DNA of 39,892 bases from Acidobacteriaceae bacterium (GTDB taxonomy: Bacteria; Acidobacteriota; Terriglobia; Terriglobales; Acidobacteriaceae). The DNA lies in contig JASHOC010000256.1 of NCBI GenBank assembly GCA_030041305.1, positions 1 to 39,892 of the forward strand, written 5' to 3'. Below the pieces are notes generated by a model. The model was not told where the DNA came from, ran no database searches, and saw only the letters and a list, made by a program, of their open reading frames with translations. The translations under genes were made by a program, and so were the position numbers. Positions 24,266 to 32,452 of the stretch are shown one piece after another (position 1 is the first letter of the stretch; each line of letters starts with the position of its first letter).

Positions 24266-26089
24266 ATGATCGGGCGGTTGCACGCGCTTCGACGGGGTGG
24301 AAGGCTGGCGCTCTTGGAATTGGCGGCGTGTGGCGTCTGGATTTCGAGCGCGCGGGCGCAAGTTGCGGCGCCGGCGCTGAAGCTCCCGATCTTTGTTTAT
24401 GACAGCGGCGCGGATCCGGACGGTCATTCCGGTCACGATCAGGAAAACCGGGCGACGGCGATGCAGGAACTAGCCGAGGCGGCGCGGCTGAAGCAGGCGG
24501 GGGTGCGCTTGGACGGCTTCCTGGTGAATGGGGGGTGGTTTGCGCCCGGCGGCGGTTACCGCGAGTGGCGCGCCGCAGAGTGGCCCAAAGGACCGGAGGC
24601 TTGGATCCGCCAATGCCGCGCCCAGGGAATCCGGCCGGGACTCTGGTTTGCCACCAACACGCTGCAGGGGATGAGCGCGGCGCCGGCATGGCGGGATTCT
24701 CTGGAGAACGACGGCCGCGCCATGTCGATGTTCGAGGGCGGATTTCTGGCCGATTTCATGGCGGTGCTGCAGCAATGGTATGACCGCGGCGTGCGCATTT
24801 TCGGATTGGGCGCGGTGGACTTGACCGCGGTAACAACGGAAGGGGCGGCGTCGCTCAGCGGCGAACAAATCAGGGAGCACAACGCCGCTGCGCTGGGGAA
24901 GGCCCTTGAGGAATTTCGGAAAAAGAATCCCGCGGCGGTGCTGCTCGTGATTGAGAGGCAAGCGCAGGACGCCGGCGGGAGCAACGTAGCAGGGACGGCG
25001 CGCGGGCAGGCTGTCCTCGGCGGGCGCGGCGTCTTCAACCTGGTTTCAACGGGGCCAGAACTCACCGCCGAGGCGCCGGAGGTGAACCTCCAAAGGTCAC
25101 TCGACATTGCAACCGATGAAGCGGTGCGGCGACTGGAACTTTCGGGGATTCCACTGGCGCGGATCGCGTCTCCGGGCGTGGTGGTAGGCCAAGCCGGGAG
25201 TGGAGTCGATCGTAATAGCGATTCTTCGCGCGGCGGCGACGATTCTCCGCGGGACCGGGGCGCGGGTTTTTGGAAAAGTTCACTGCTGCTGGCGCTAGCG
25301 CGTGGCGGCGGGATGAATGCAGTGCGCGGCAACCTGGAGCTGATCCGAGGCGGGGACGCCGTCTGGATGGCGCGCGTGCAAAGGCTCTTCCTGGCGTTAG
25401 CGGCGCAGGGCGGCATGCACAGCTTCGGCGGTGCGCCCAATGAGGACGAGGCGTATGGCTTCGCGGGCGCAACCGCGCGAGGGGCCGTGTACGTGGTGAT
25501 GAATCCGGGCCAGACCATGGCGACGCTCGCATTCCCCGGGACCAAAGCGAGTGCTCCGGGCCGCGTACAGTTCTGCGACGCCGGGTTTTCGCCGCGGCTC
25601 AGCGGAAACCAAATCACGCTGGGACCGGGCGAGATGGCGATGGTGGGCTACGGCATCTACGCCCAGCCGCGCTTTAACTTCGGCGTGCAGAATCGCGTGG
25701 TGATACCGAAATCGATTGAGCCGGTCCGGGCGGATTTTAAAGGGGCTCTGCCGGGCGTGATCGAGGCCGACGTCGAGCCGCCCATGTACGGAGAGTTGCG
25801 CGTCATGATGCAGCGGCGCGGCCGGGAAGGCTCGGGCGACGCGGCAGTGGGCAACGCACGGCCGGGTGATGGACGGGGGGATGAGGCGATTACTGTCGAG
25901 GCCACGCAAAACGGGCGGTCCATCCCGCTCCGCGTAGATCAGGACGCGCTCGAATGGAGCGGCATTACCTGGGCGGTAACCGAGATCGACGTGAATGACC
26001 TGACGCCGGGGCTTCCGGTCGAGGTCCGGTTCCACGTCAAAGACGACGCGGGCAAGCTCAAGGGCAGCGCGTACCAGGTGGAGTACTAG
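24266..26089 (+). CDS. Exported TIM-barrel, glycoside-hydrolase (melibiase-like) family protein
   Basis: 607 residues from ATG 24266, with GGAGGT at 24254-24259. Upstream in-frame starts are rejected because the signal peptide (about residues 11-31, 'LALLELAACGVWISSARAQ') begins here. 'RLDGFLVNGGWFAPGGGYRE' (81-100), 'WPKGPEAWIRQCRAQGIRPG' and 'LWFATNTL' follow the order seen in GH27/GH36 alpha-galactosidase-type barrels (DDGW, then 'Gl.fGlW'). The nucleophile strand would be 'GVRIFGLGAVDL' (175-186), where the usual K-x-D is not clear (D185 is the only candidate). Activity is therefore uncertain. The C-terminal part is beta-rich. The next gene is an exported Gfo/Idh oxidoreductase, a frequent partner in glycan handling. 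Substrate unknown. Confidence 0.5.
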   Translation: MIGRLHALRRGGRLALLELAACGVWISSARAQVAAPALKLPIFVYDSGADPDGHSGHDQENRATAMQELAEAARLKQAGVRLDGFLVNGGWFAPGGGYREWRAAEWPKGPEAWIRQCRAQGIRPGLWFATNTLQGMSAAPAWRDSLENDGRAMSMFEGGFLADFMAVLQQWYDRGVRIFGLGAVDLTAVTTEGAASLSGEQIREHNAAALGKALEEFRKKNPAAVLLVIERQAQDAGGSNVAGTARGQAVLGGRGVFNLVSTGPELTAEAPEVNLQRSLDIATDEAVRRLELSGIPLARIASPGVVVGQAGSGVDRNSDSSRGGDDSPRDRGAGFWKSSLLLALARGGGMNAVRGNLELIRGGDAVWMARVQRLFLALAAQGGMHSFGGAPNEDEAYGFAGATARGAVYVVMNPGQTMATLAFPGTKASAPGRVQFCDAGFSPRLSGNQITLGPGEMAMVGYGIYAQPRFNFGVQNRVVIPKSIEPVRADFKGALPGVIEADVEPPMYGELRVMMQRRGREGSGDAAVGNARPGDGRGDEAITVEATQNGRSIPLRVDQDALEWSGITWAVTEIDVNDLTPGLPVEVRFHVKDDAGKLKGSAYQVEY

Positions 26090-26120
26090 GGTGTATCGAC
26101 ATATACGGGTGGGCAGAGTT

Positions 26121-26257
26121 GCGAGCGCAAATTGGGCCAGACGAGGCCCACCCCATCGACGTAGACCTGTCGATGGGGACCCCGGAGGCGGAGGCCGAAG
26201 GCTTTGGTGGCTCCAAGGTCGAGGCCGACAACGAAGTATGGCCCAATTTGCGCTCGC
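26121..26257. repeat. 137-bp palindromic element with 19-bp perfect arms
   Basis: The left arm at 26121-26139 and the right arm at 26239-26257 are perfect reverse complements over 19 bases (GCGAGCGCAAATTGGGCCA). Inside, CCCCATCGAC (26151-26160) and GTCGATGGGG (26169-26178) form a perfect 10-bp hairpin with an 8-base loop. The layout resembles the 115-bp repeats (arms plus internal hairpin), but the sequence is unrelated. It occupies most of the gap between the glycosidase-like and Gfo/Idh genes. No T-run follows it. Confidence 0.85.
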
Positions 26258-26325
26258 CACGCCGCCCGCGTCCTCGAGTCGGCCCTGCGTTGACGCTGAG
26301 CGGGAGGGGTAGAATCGTACGCGAG

Positions 26326-27525
26326 ATGAATCTCCCCAATCTTTGCTTACGAACCGCCGCCCGAAGGCTCGGAACTCGGCTGCGTGGCTCGAGGGCGGTG
26401 GCGCAAGCCGCTTTTGCTGTCTATGGCGTGGCGCTGGCGGCTGGGCCGGTCGTCTTGCCGGGGACCGCAAAGGCCCAAGCGCCGGCGCCTTTGCGCGTGG
26501 CCGTCGTGGGGCTGGTGCACGGACACGTCGAAGGTTTCCTGAAAGCGTTGCCGAGTCACCCCGATGTAGAACTGGTGGGGATTGCGGAGCCGGATCGCGC
26601 CCTGGAGACGAAGTATGCGCAGAAGTACGGACTGCCCGAAACCCTGTTTTTCACGGATGCAGACGCGATGATCGAGGCGCGGCATCCGCAGGCGCTGCTG
26701 GTGTATACCTCGATTGCCGATCACCGCAAGGCGATCGAGACGGCAGCGGCGCACGGGATTTCTGTGATGGTGGAAAAGCCGCTGACCATTTCGATCGCGG
26801 ATGCGCTGGCGATCCGCAAGACAGCGCGCGAACGCCACATCCACGTGCTGGTGAACTATGAAACCACATGGTACGCCAGCAACCGTTTCGCCTACGACGA
26901 GGTTGCGAGCGGTCGGTTGGGAGCCATCCGGCGCGTGCTCGTGGACGACGGGCATCAGGGACCGAAAGAGATCGGGGCGCCGCCAGAGTTTTTGCACTGG
27001 CTTACCGATCCGGCCCAGAACGGCGCCGGAGCTCTTTACGATTTCGGTTGCTATGGCGTGGACCTGATGACCTGGCTGATGCACGGGCGGGCTCCGCTGA
27101 GTGTGTCGGCGGTGGTGAATCACGACAAACCTGCGATGTATCCTCGCGTGGACGATGACGCCACCATCGTGCTCGCCTATCCAAGCGCGCAAGCGGTCAT
27201 CCAGGCCTCATGGAACTGGCCATTTAACCGCAAGGATATGGAAGTGTACGGCGCCACCGGCTACGCCATCACGGTGGGCGCCGACCAGGTGCGCGTGCGC
27301 CACGAGAAGGACGCCCGGGAGCAGTTAGTGGCGGCTGCGCCGTTAAGCCCACCGGAAAACGACTCGTTGAGCTATCTGGCTGCGGTGCTTGCCGGGAAAG
27401 TAGACGACAAGGGCGATTTGAGCGCGCTGGACACAAACGTCACGGTGATGCAGATTTTGGATGCGGCGCGGGATTCGGTGCGGACAGGAAGGACGGTGCG
27501 GCTGGCAGCCTTGCCAGAGGAGTGA
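26326..27525 (+). CDS. Exported Gfo/Idh/MocA-family oxidoreductase
   Basis: 399 residues from ATG 26326. Longer in-frame starts would run through the palindromic element. The ribosome site is weak. An N-terminal export signal rich in Arg/Ala covers about 1-51 ('VALAAGPVVLPGTAKAQ'). The Rossmann part begins 'LRVAVVGLVHGHVEGF', where the usual GxGxxG reads G-L-V-H-G-H. The signature 'VMVEKPLTISIADAL' with the catalytic Lys is intact, and 'ALYDFGCYGVDLMTWLMHG' matches the substrate-domain motif. The family uses NAD(P) to oxidise or reduce sugars and related compounds. Exported members, which carry pre-bound cofactor, are common in Acidobacteria and Planctomycetes. The neighbour upstream is an exported glycosidase-like protein, so the two may act on the same glycan. 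Confidence 0.85.
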   Translation: MNLPNLCLRTAARRLGTRLRGSRAVAQAAFAVYGVALAAGPVVLPGTAKAQAPAPLRVAVVGLVHGHVEGFLKALPSHPDVELVGIAEPDRALETKYAQKYGLPETLFFTDADAMIEARHPQALLVYTSIADHRKAIETAAAHGISVMVEKPLTISIADALAIRKTARERHIHVLVNYETTWYASNRFAYDEVASGRLGAIRRVLVDDGHQGPKEIGAPPEFLHWLTDPAQNGAGALYDFGCYGVDLMTWLMHGRAPLSVSAVVNHDKPAMYPRVDDDATIVLAYPSAQAVIQASWNWPFNRKDMEVYGATGYAITVGADQVRVRHEKDAREQLVAAAPLSPPENDSLSYLAAVLAGKVDDKGDLSALDTNVTVMQILDAARDSVRTGRTVRLAALPEE

Positions 27526-27698
27526 TGCGCGGAAAAGCAGGCAATTGTTGACCGCTGCCACGCGTGCAGCCCCTCCATTGAGCCGAAGCTCTCTTCCCTG
27601 CGTGCGTTGGCCCGCTCTTTCCTCGTTCCTCGTTAAGTAAATAAGCTACGCTGGGGCTGTGCCAATCGGCCAAGGATCGTTTGCGGAGGAATTCCGTT

Positions 27699-29363
27699 TT
27701 GCCAACACTCTTCGAGGGCTTGCGACCGTTCCGGCGAACTCAGGCTCTGCGCGACGTTCGCGCCGGGATTGTGTTGGCGGCCATGAATATTCCCCAGGTC
27801 CTGGGCTATACCCGCATCGCGGGAATGCCGGTGGTGACCGGTCTCTATACGCTGCTCGCGCCGCTTTCCGCGTTTGCTGTCGCCGGCTCGTCCCGCTATC
27901 TGGTGGTTTCGGCCGATTCGGCAACGGCCGCGATTCTTGCCGGCGGGCTCGCGAGCATGGCGCCGGCCGCAAGCGCCAAGTATGTCGTATTGGCGGCATG
28001 GGTGGCGCTGCTGACGGCGGGGTTTTTGTTGCTGGGACGGCTCTTCAAGCTGGGCTTTGTCGCTGATTTTCTGTCGCAGACGGTGCTGGTCGGGTTTTTG
28101 ACGGGAGTCGGCTTTCAAGTGGGGATCGCCGTCCTGGGGGAAACGATAGGCCTCCCGGTTTACTCGCGCAGAACGGTCATGCAGTTCATTGAGATCTGCC
28201 GCGGCTTGCCTTCCATCCATCTGCCCACGCTGCTCGTTTCAATTTCAGTATTGGTAGTGGCTGCCGGGCTAAAGCGCTTCGCGCCCAAAGCGCCGGGACC
28301 GCTGGTGGCCGTCGTCGGGGCCACGGCGGCAAGCGCTCTCTGGCATTTTTCCGCGCATGGGGTGGCGACCATCGGAGCTCTCACGGGCGGCTTGCCGCAT
28401 GTGGCCCTCCACTGGTTGCCGTGGGGAGAGATTCTAGCGCTGATTCCCATTGCTGGATCCTGCGCCGTGATGATCGTTACGCAGAGCGCCGCCACGGCTC
28501 GTGTGTACGCAGCGCGCCATGCGCAGAAACTGGACGAGAATCAGGATCTGATTGGGCTTTCCGCGGCCAATGCGGCGGCGGCGCTGACCGGAACCTTTGT
28601 GGTGAACGGCAGCCCCACGCAAACGGCGATGGTGGAAAGCATGGGCGGCCAGAGCCAGCTTGCGCAACTCACCACGGCTTGTGTGGTGGCGGCCGTGCTG
28701 CTGTTCCTCGTCGGGCCGCTTGCATTCCTTCCCCAATGCGTGCTCGGCGCCCTCGTACTCCTGGTTGCGTATCATCTGATCGACGTTCGCGGAATGTTAA
28801 GCATCCGGCGCGAGAGCCCCGGCGAGTTCGCGGTGGCGCTGGTTACCGCGCTGGCGGTGATTGGGGCGGGCGTGGAAACCGGCATCCTGCTGGCGATGGT
28901 GTTATCGCTGCTGCGCGTTGTGCGCCATAGCTATCGTCCGCACACGGGCGTGCTGATTCCCGACGCCAATCACACCTGGAAAATGGTTCCCCCTTCGTCC
29001 AGCGCCCATACCGAACCGGGACTTGTGCTGTATCGCTTTGGAGCATCGCTCTTCTACGCCAACGCCTATCGCTTTGCCGACGAGGTTCTTTCCGTCGTGG
29101 GGCCTTCACCGTCGCCGGTTCGCTGGGTGATCGTCGACGCCGAAGCCATCGTGAATGTCGATTACACTGCCTCGCGAGTGGTGATGACCTTGCAAAATCA
29201 CCTTGCCCAGGCAGGCGTCGAATTGGGATTTGCCCGGCTTTCCTCGAGCACCAAGGCGGATTTCGAACGTCATCACCTGACCGAGACGATTGGTTCATCG
29301 CGGATTTTCGAGCGCCTGCACGATTCCCTGGATGCATATGCGGAGTTTCAATCTGCAATTTGA
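27699..29363 (+). CDS. SulP-family anion transporter with STAS domain
   Basis: 554 residues. The start is placed at TTG 27699 because GGAGGA (27685-27690) lies 8 bases upstream; the TTG at 27681 precedes that site. The membrane part (about 10-420) carries the SulP signature 'MNIPQVLGYTRIAGMPVVTG' and 'VNGSPTQTAMVESMGG', with 10-12 predicted helices. The cytoplasmic STAS domain follows (about 440-550, 'VLYRFGASLFYANAYRFADE', 'WVIVDAEAIVNVDYTASRV'). SulP proteins move sulfate, bicarbonate, or dicarboxylates; the substrate cannot be told here. No carbonic anhydrase or sulfate gene is next to it. The upstream gap of 173 bp holds no gene or clear signal. It is convergent with the aldose epimerase, with 43 bases between stops. 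Confidence 0.92.
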   Translation: MPTLFEGLRPFRRTQALRDVRAGIVLAAMNIPQVLGYTRIAGMPVVTGLYTLLAPLSAFAVAGSSRYLVVSADSATAAILAGGLASMAPAASAKYVVLAAWVALLTAGFLLLGRLFKLGFVADFLSQTVLVGFLTGVGFQVGIAVLGETIGLPVYSRRTVMQFIEICRGLPSIHLPTLLVSISVLVVAAGLKRFAPKAPGPLVAVVGATAASALWHFSAHGVATIGALTGGLPHVALHWLPWGEILALIPIAGSCAVMIVTQSAATARVYAARHAQKLDENQDLIGLSAANAAAALTGTFVVNGSPTQTAMVESMGGQSQLAQLTTACVVAAVLLFLVGPLAFLPQCVLGALVLLVAYHLIDVRGMLSIRRESPGEFAVALVTALAVIGAGVETGILLAMVLSLLRVVRHSYRPHTGVLIPDANHTWKMVPPSSSAHTEPGLVLYRFGASLFYANAYRFADEVLSVVGPSPSPVRWVIVDAEAIVNVDYTASRVVMTLQNHLAQAGVELGFARLSSSTKADFERHHLTETIGSSRIFERLHDSLDAYAEFQSAI

Positions 29364-29406
29364 ATGAGCCTTCAGACAGAACCGCGGCGGCGGGAGCCAT
29401 CTGCCG

Positions 29407-30579
29407 TTACGGCGCGAAGACGTGCAGGCGCACGCGCCACTCGGCGCCCTGACCGGGCCCGAGCGTCACCATGCCGGTGTTCAGTGAGCCCCATTCCTTG
29501 CCGAAGGGGTCGGCAAAGTTGAATTGATCTTCGAGGGCGACGAATTTGACGGTGGGCGGCGAATACATTTGGATGGTTCGAATTTCGGGCGAGACGCCCT
29601 CCACGTCCACGCCATAATGCGCTGCGGGATCGATGATCCGAACGGTGACGGCCCCGTTCTTCCATTCGAGATGGCTCCAGTTGTCGTCGTAGTAGTTATT
29701 GTCGAGAGCACGGCCGTTCGGAGCAAGGAAGTCGTACTTGGTTCCCTGAACGGGGAGAAGCTTGCCGGTAGGGAAGACATTGTCGTAGTTGTCCACCTGC
29801 GCGTACAGGGTGGCCGGGATGCGGACGCGGGCCTGGCTGCGCTGGCCGGAAGGCAGGCGGAAATACGGATGCCAGCCGATGGCGATGGGCTCGTCTTCCG
29901 CGCCGACGTTGTGGGCGGCGACCGTGGCGTCGAGGGCTTCCGCGGTGAGGGTGATGGTGAAGACCAGATCGGTTTTGGAGAGCCAGTGGCCGCCGAAGTT
30001 GCCGGCATGAACGACGCCGGTGACCTGCTCGCCGCCGGCCATGTGGGTGATGTGGACCGCAGTGGCCTTCGCATTCAGGATGAGGCCGTGCATGGCGTGG
30101 CGCTCGGCGCCGGGCAGCTTGCCGATGTTGTTGGCGGGCAAGACCAGGGTGTGGCCGCGCCATGAGGTGGTGATAGTTTTGCCGTCGGGCGAGAGCTTGC
30201 CGCGGATGCGATTGGGATAGGGGATGAGGAAGGCTGCGCCCATGCGGTAACTGAGGTCGCCGTTGGCGTCGTCCTGATGATCGAGCATGTTTTCGGCGGT
30301 GGCGAGGGAGGGCGAGTCGAGGACCTGGACTTCCCCTTTGCCGGGGAAGTTGGCGGTGACGTAGAGCAGCTCCATGCCGCGCCCGGGCAGGACAGTGATG
30401 CTGGTGAACTCGGGCCGGGTCGTGCTCACCGGTTGGCGGCGGAGGGTGACGATGGGTTCGCCGCCGATCCGGGTAGTGGACTGGGCGCGGGCGGGCGGCG
30501 CGGCAAAAAGGGCTGCGAGCAGCAGAAATGCGAAGACGTGGGCGATGGAAGACGTACGCCTGCGAAAGGACGGGATCAT
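29407..30579 (-). CDS. Exported aldose 1-epimerase (mutarotase)
   Basis: 390 residues from ATG 30579; the longer in-frame start (30720) would run into a palindromic element. GGGAG lies about 10 bases upstream. A signal peptide covers about 1-32 ('IAHVFAFLLLAALFAAPPARAQ' in part). The mature protein has the galactose-mutarotase beta-sandwich: 'MGAAFLIPYPNRI', 'RHAMHGLILN', 'IAIGWHPYFRLPSG' with the conserved His, and 'VALEDQFNFADPFG' with the likely catalytic Glu. It interconverts alpha and beta anomers of sugars, here in the periplasm. The AraD gene 1.9 kb away and the glycosidase-like gene upstream suggest pentose or hexose use. Promoter not recognised; the repeat at 30628-30739 lies 48 bases upstream of its start. 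Confidence 0.92.
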   Translation of the reverse strand: MIPSFRRRTSSIAHVFAFLLLAALFAAPPARAQSTTRIGGEPIVTLRRQPVSTTRPEFTSITVLPGRGMELLYVTANFPGKGEVQVLDSPSLATAENMLDHQDDANGDLSYRMGAAFLIPYPNRIRGKLSPDGKTITTSWRGHTLVLPANNIGKLPGAERHAMHGLILNAKATAVHITHMAGGEQVTGVVHAGNFGGHWLSKTDLVFTITLTAEALDATVAAHNVGAEDEPIAIGWHPYFRLPSGQRSQARVRIPATLYAQVDNYDNVFPTGKLLPVQGTKYDFLAPNGRALDNNYYDDNWSHLEWKNGAVTVRIIDPAAHYGVDVEGVSPEIRTIQMYSPPTVKFVALEDQFNFADPFGKEWGSLNTGMVTLGPGQGAEWRVRLHVFAP

Positions 30580-30627
30580 GATTGGCTTTCTCCCTGGCTG
30601 CTCGCAAAGGTTGCGGATGGACAGCGT

Positions 30628-30739
30628 GAGCACTTCTCCTTCACATGCAGCCCTTGCCATTTCATTCGAAGGTGGCGATTTTTTGGGGAATCGCCACTTG
30701 GGCTCCTGGCTTCGGTGCACAACTGAAGGAAAAGTGCTC
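30628..30739. repeat. 112-bp palindromic element, second family
   Basis: The left arm GAGCACTTCTCCTTCA (30628-30643) and the right arm TGAAGGAAAAGTGCTC (30724-30739) are reverse complements with one mismatch in 16. The centre has GTGGCGATT (30672-30680) facing AATCGCCAC (30689-30697). Length and plan match the 115-bp family, and the core hairpin shares GTGGCG...CGCCAC with it, while the arms are unrelated. It lies upstream of the aldose epimerase gene. Confidence 0.75.
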
Positions 30740-31045
30740 TAGCCGGCCTGGACCGGTTTTTCACGATGTCGAAAGCCGCACTTCAGAGGCCGGCGCCATT
30801 CTACGATATTGGGTCGACCGCACGGTACGAAGTTGGCGATCTGCCTGACCCATCCTTCGCCTCTGGACGGCCGGCGCTCCGGGTCAACATGTCCGCTCCG
30901 CGCCCGGTCCGTACCCGTGCGGCCACCCCTACCCCCACCCCCATTCTGTAAGCAAATATGTTGTTTTCAGCGCGTTGCGCGATAGCAACCGCCGTAAAAA
31001 TAGGAAAACACACAAGTTACGCGCAGATTTAAGACATTAAAGAAG

Positions 31046-31160
31046 TTACGGCGGTTCTCCAATTCCCGTGAAGTTTTGAGGGGCGTGCCGGGTGGCGTTT
31101 TCTTGGGAAAAACGCCACTCAACGTTCGAGGTTCTGCTCTACACCAATTGGAGAACCGCT
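31046..31160 (+). repeat. 115-bp palindromic MITE-like repeat, copy 2
   Basis: The 109-bp core 31051-31159 is identical to copy 1, with the same left flank TTACG and the same orientation. Such identity with 27 kb between the copies points to recent spread or gene conversion. Confidence 0.9.
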
Positions 31161-31495
31161 ATAGGGTGATTTTGCCGATGTTTTTGCACCAGAACCCAGA
31201 CATTTTCCCGATCCAAAAACCGCCTGATTGGGCATGGATTCGCCTTCTTTGCGGCCAGCCGCCCCGTCCCCGGAATGCGGGCCGAGAAACGCCGGGTGCA
31301 GCGCCATTCTTGTTCTGAGAATCAGGATAGCAATTGGGCGGAAATTGCAGGAAAATTCCGTCTCAGCCAGAAACTGCTGAAAATAGATGCCTTAGATGAG
31401 TGGGCGCGCGAAGGAAGGCTTGACATAGCGGATGGGCGTTACTGAGGGCTCGAATTCCGCCTTGGTGGGAACCTGTGGAGCTTTGCGAAAAGGCT

Positions 31496-31610
31496 TTACG
31501 GCGGTTCTCCAATTCCCGTGAAGTTTTGGGGGGCGTGCCGGGCGGCGTTTTCTTGGGAAAAACGCCACTCAACGTTCGAGGTTCTGCTCTACACCAATTG
31601 GAGAACCGCT
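31496..31610 (+). repeat. 115-bp palindromic MITE-like repeat, copy 3
   Basis: The core is at 31501-31609 with two substitutions relative to copy 1. One changes the central stem from GTGGCG to GCGGCG and creates a single mispair. Same orientation as copy 2, 340 bp further on. It lies 140 bp upstream of the small gene at 31750. Confidence 0.9.
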
Positions 31611-31749
31611 TTAGAAGGTGGTTTTACGGGCGGCAGCGGCGATACGCCGCGGTGGCGCCTAGCAATGTTCCTAGTTGACCTCACGATTCGGGTTCCGCGA
31701 GTATGGAGGCAGAGATATCCGGATAGAAGGAAATATAGAGGTCACCTAT

Positions 31750-31962
31750 ATGCTTGCGCGAGAAACGGCGTTCGCACGCCGTGAAAACCGGGACGGCACC
31801 ATAGACGCCATTTGCCGAACCTGCTTCGTCACCGTGGGCACGTCGGTCTGGGAAGCCGAACTGGCGCGAGCTGAGAAAAATCACGCCTGCGATCCCGCCC
31901 TGCTGGAGCGCTGGAATCGGCTGGCGGCGCGGAAATCCATTACCGGTCCTCAGCAGCCGTAG
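31750..31962 (+). CDS. Small putative zinc-binding protein
   Basis: 70 residues from ATG 31750, with GAGG at 31738-31741 (8-base spacing). A longer in-frame start at 31675 lacks such a site. The sequence has Cys22-X2-Cys25 ('DAICRTCFVTVG') and His45-X-Cys47 ('KNHACDP'), a pattern fit for one zinc ion. It has the length and 'DGTIDxIC..C' layout of small hypothetical proteins I associate with Acidobacteria; this is memory, not a search. No signal peptide. The convergent small gene at 31973-32221 ends 10 bases away. Function unknown; a small regulatory zinc ribbon is possible. Confidence 0.6.
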   Translation: MLARETAFARRENRDGTIDAICRTCFVTVGTSVWEAELARAEKNHACDPALLERWNRLAARKSITGPQQP

Positions 31963-31972
31963 CCAGCGATTT

Positions 31973-32221
31973 TCAGGAGCCTTGCCGAGCGGCGCGTTGC
32001 CCGCGATCAATGCGACAGATCCGCCCAGAGCCGTCTGACTGACCCGGGATTCGTTCGCCTCCGCCGAGGAATTCGATCAGCCGGTCGCTCCTGCGAATCG
32101 CGTGCCCCGTTCGGGAAATCGCGTGTTGCGCTTTGAACAAAACGACTTCAGATTCGGCAAGGGACCGATGAGAGTTGGCAATACGCCGAAACGAAGATAA
32201 AAGAACCTCATAATCGGTCAT
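31973..32221 (-). CDS. Small hypothetical protein
   Basis: 82 residues from ATG 32221, with GGAG 6 bases upstream on the minus strand; the in-frame GTG/ATG codons further up (32251) are less well placed. The first 50 residues look helical and amphipathic ('LSSFRRIANSHRSLAESEVV', 'ISRTGHAIRRSDRLIEFLGG'). The tail is Gly/Arg-rich and may be read from non-coding DNA, so the gene may be truncated or decayed. No known domain was recognised. It is divergent from araD and convergent with the small zinc-protein gene. Confidence 0.4.
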   Translation of the reverse strand: MTDYEVLLSSFRRIANSHRSLAESEVVLFKAQHAISRTGHAIRRSDRLIEFLGGGERIPGQSDGSGRICRIDRGQRAARQGS

Positions 32222-32452
32222 TACGGCTCCGATTTTGCTGCATTGGCCCACTATTTTGCACTCTAGGAGAAAAGAAGCACAATCGGTACTCGGAAAACTC
32301 CTAGACTCGCTGTGAAAAAAACGCGGGATGACGCCCTTTCATCCATTCAGGAGGGGCGCCTGCCAGAAGCGGCGCCTCCCGATCATCCTGCGGCGGTTGA
32401 TATGCTGGCGAGGACGCGGTGTGGGGTCATGCGCGCGGCCGGAGAGTGGGGT

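Larger units (their letters stand above)
30580..31749. other. 1.17-kb intergenic region packed with three palindromic repeats
   Basis: No convincing gene on either strand. It holds the 112-bp element at 30628-30739 and two close copies of the 115-bp element at 31046-31160 and 31496-31610. The DNA at 30930-31045 is richer in A and T than the surroundings. The stretch 31161-31495 shows no coding pattern or strong structure. The clustering suggests a tolerated landing zone. Confidence 0.6.

Noticed and set aside
24087..24269. 60-residue open frame before the glycosidase-like gene
   Set aside because: Very hydrophilic sequence without domain; overlaps the ribosome site of the real gene.
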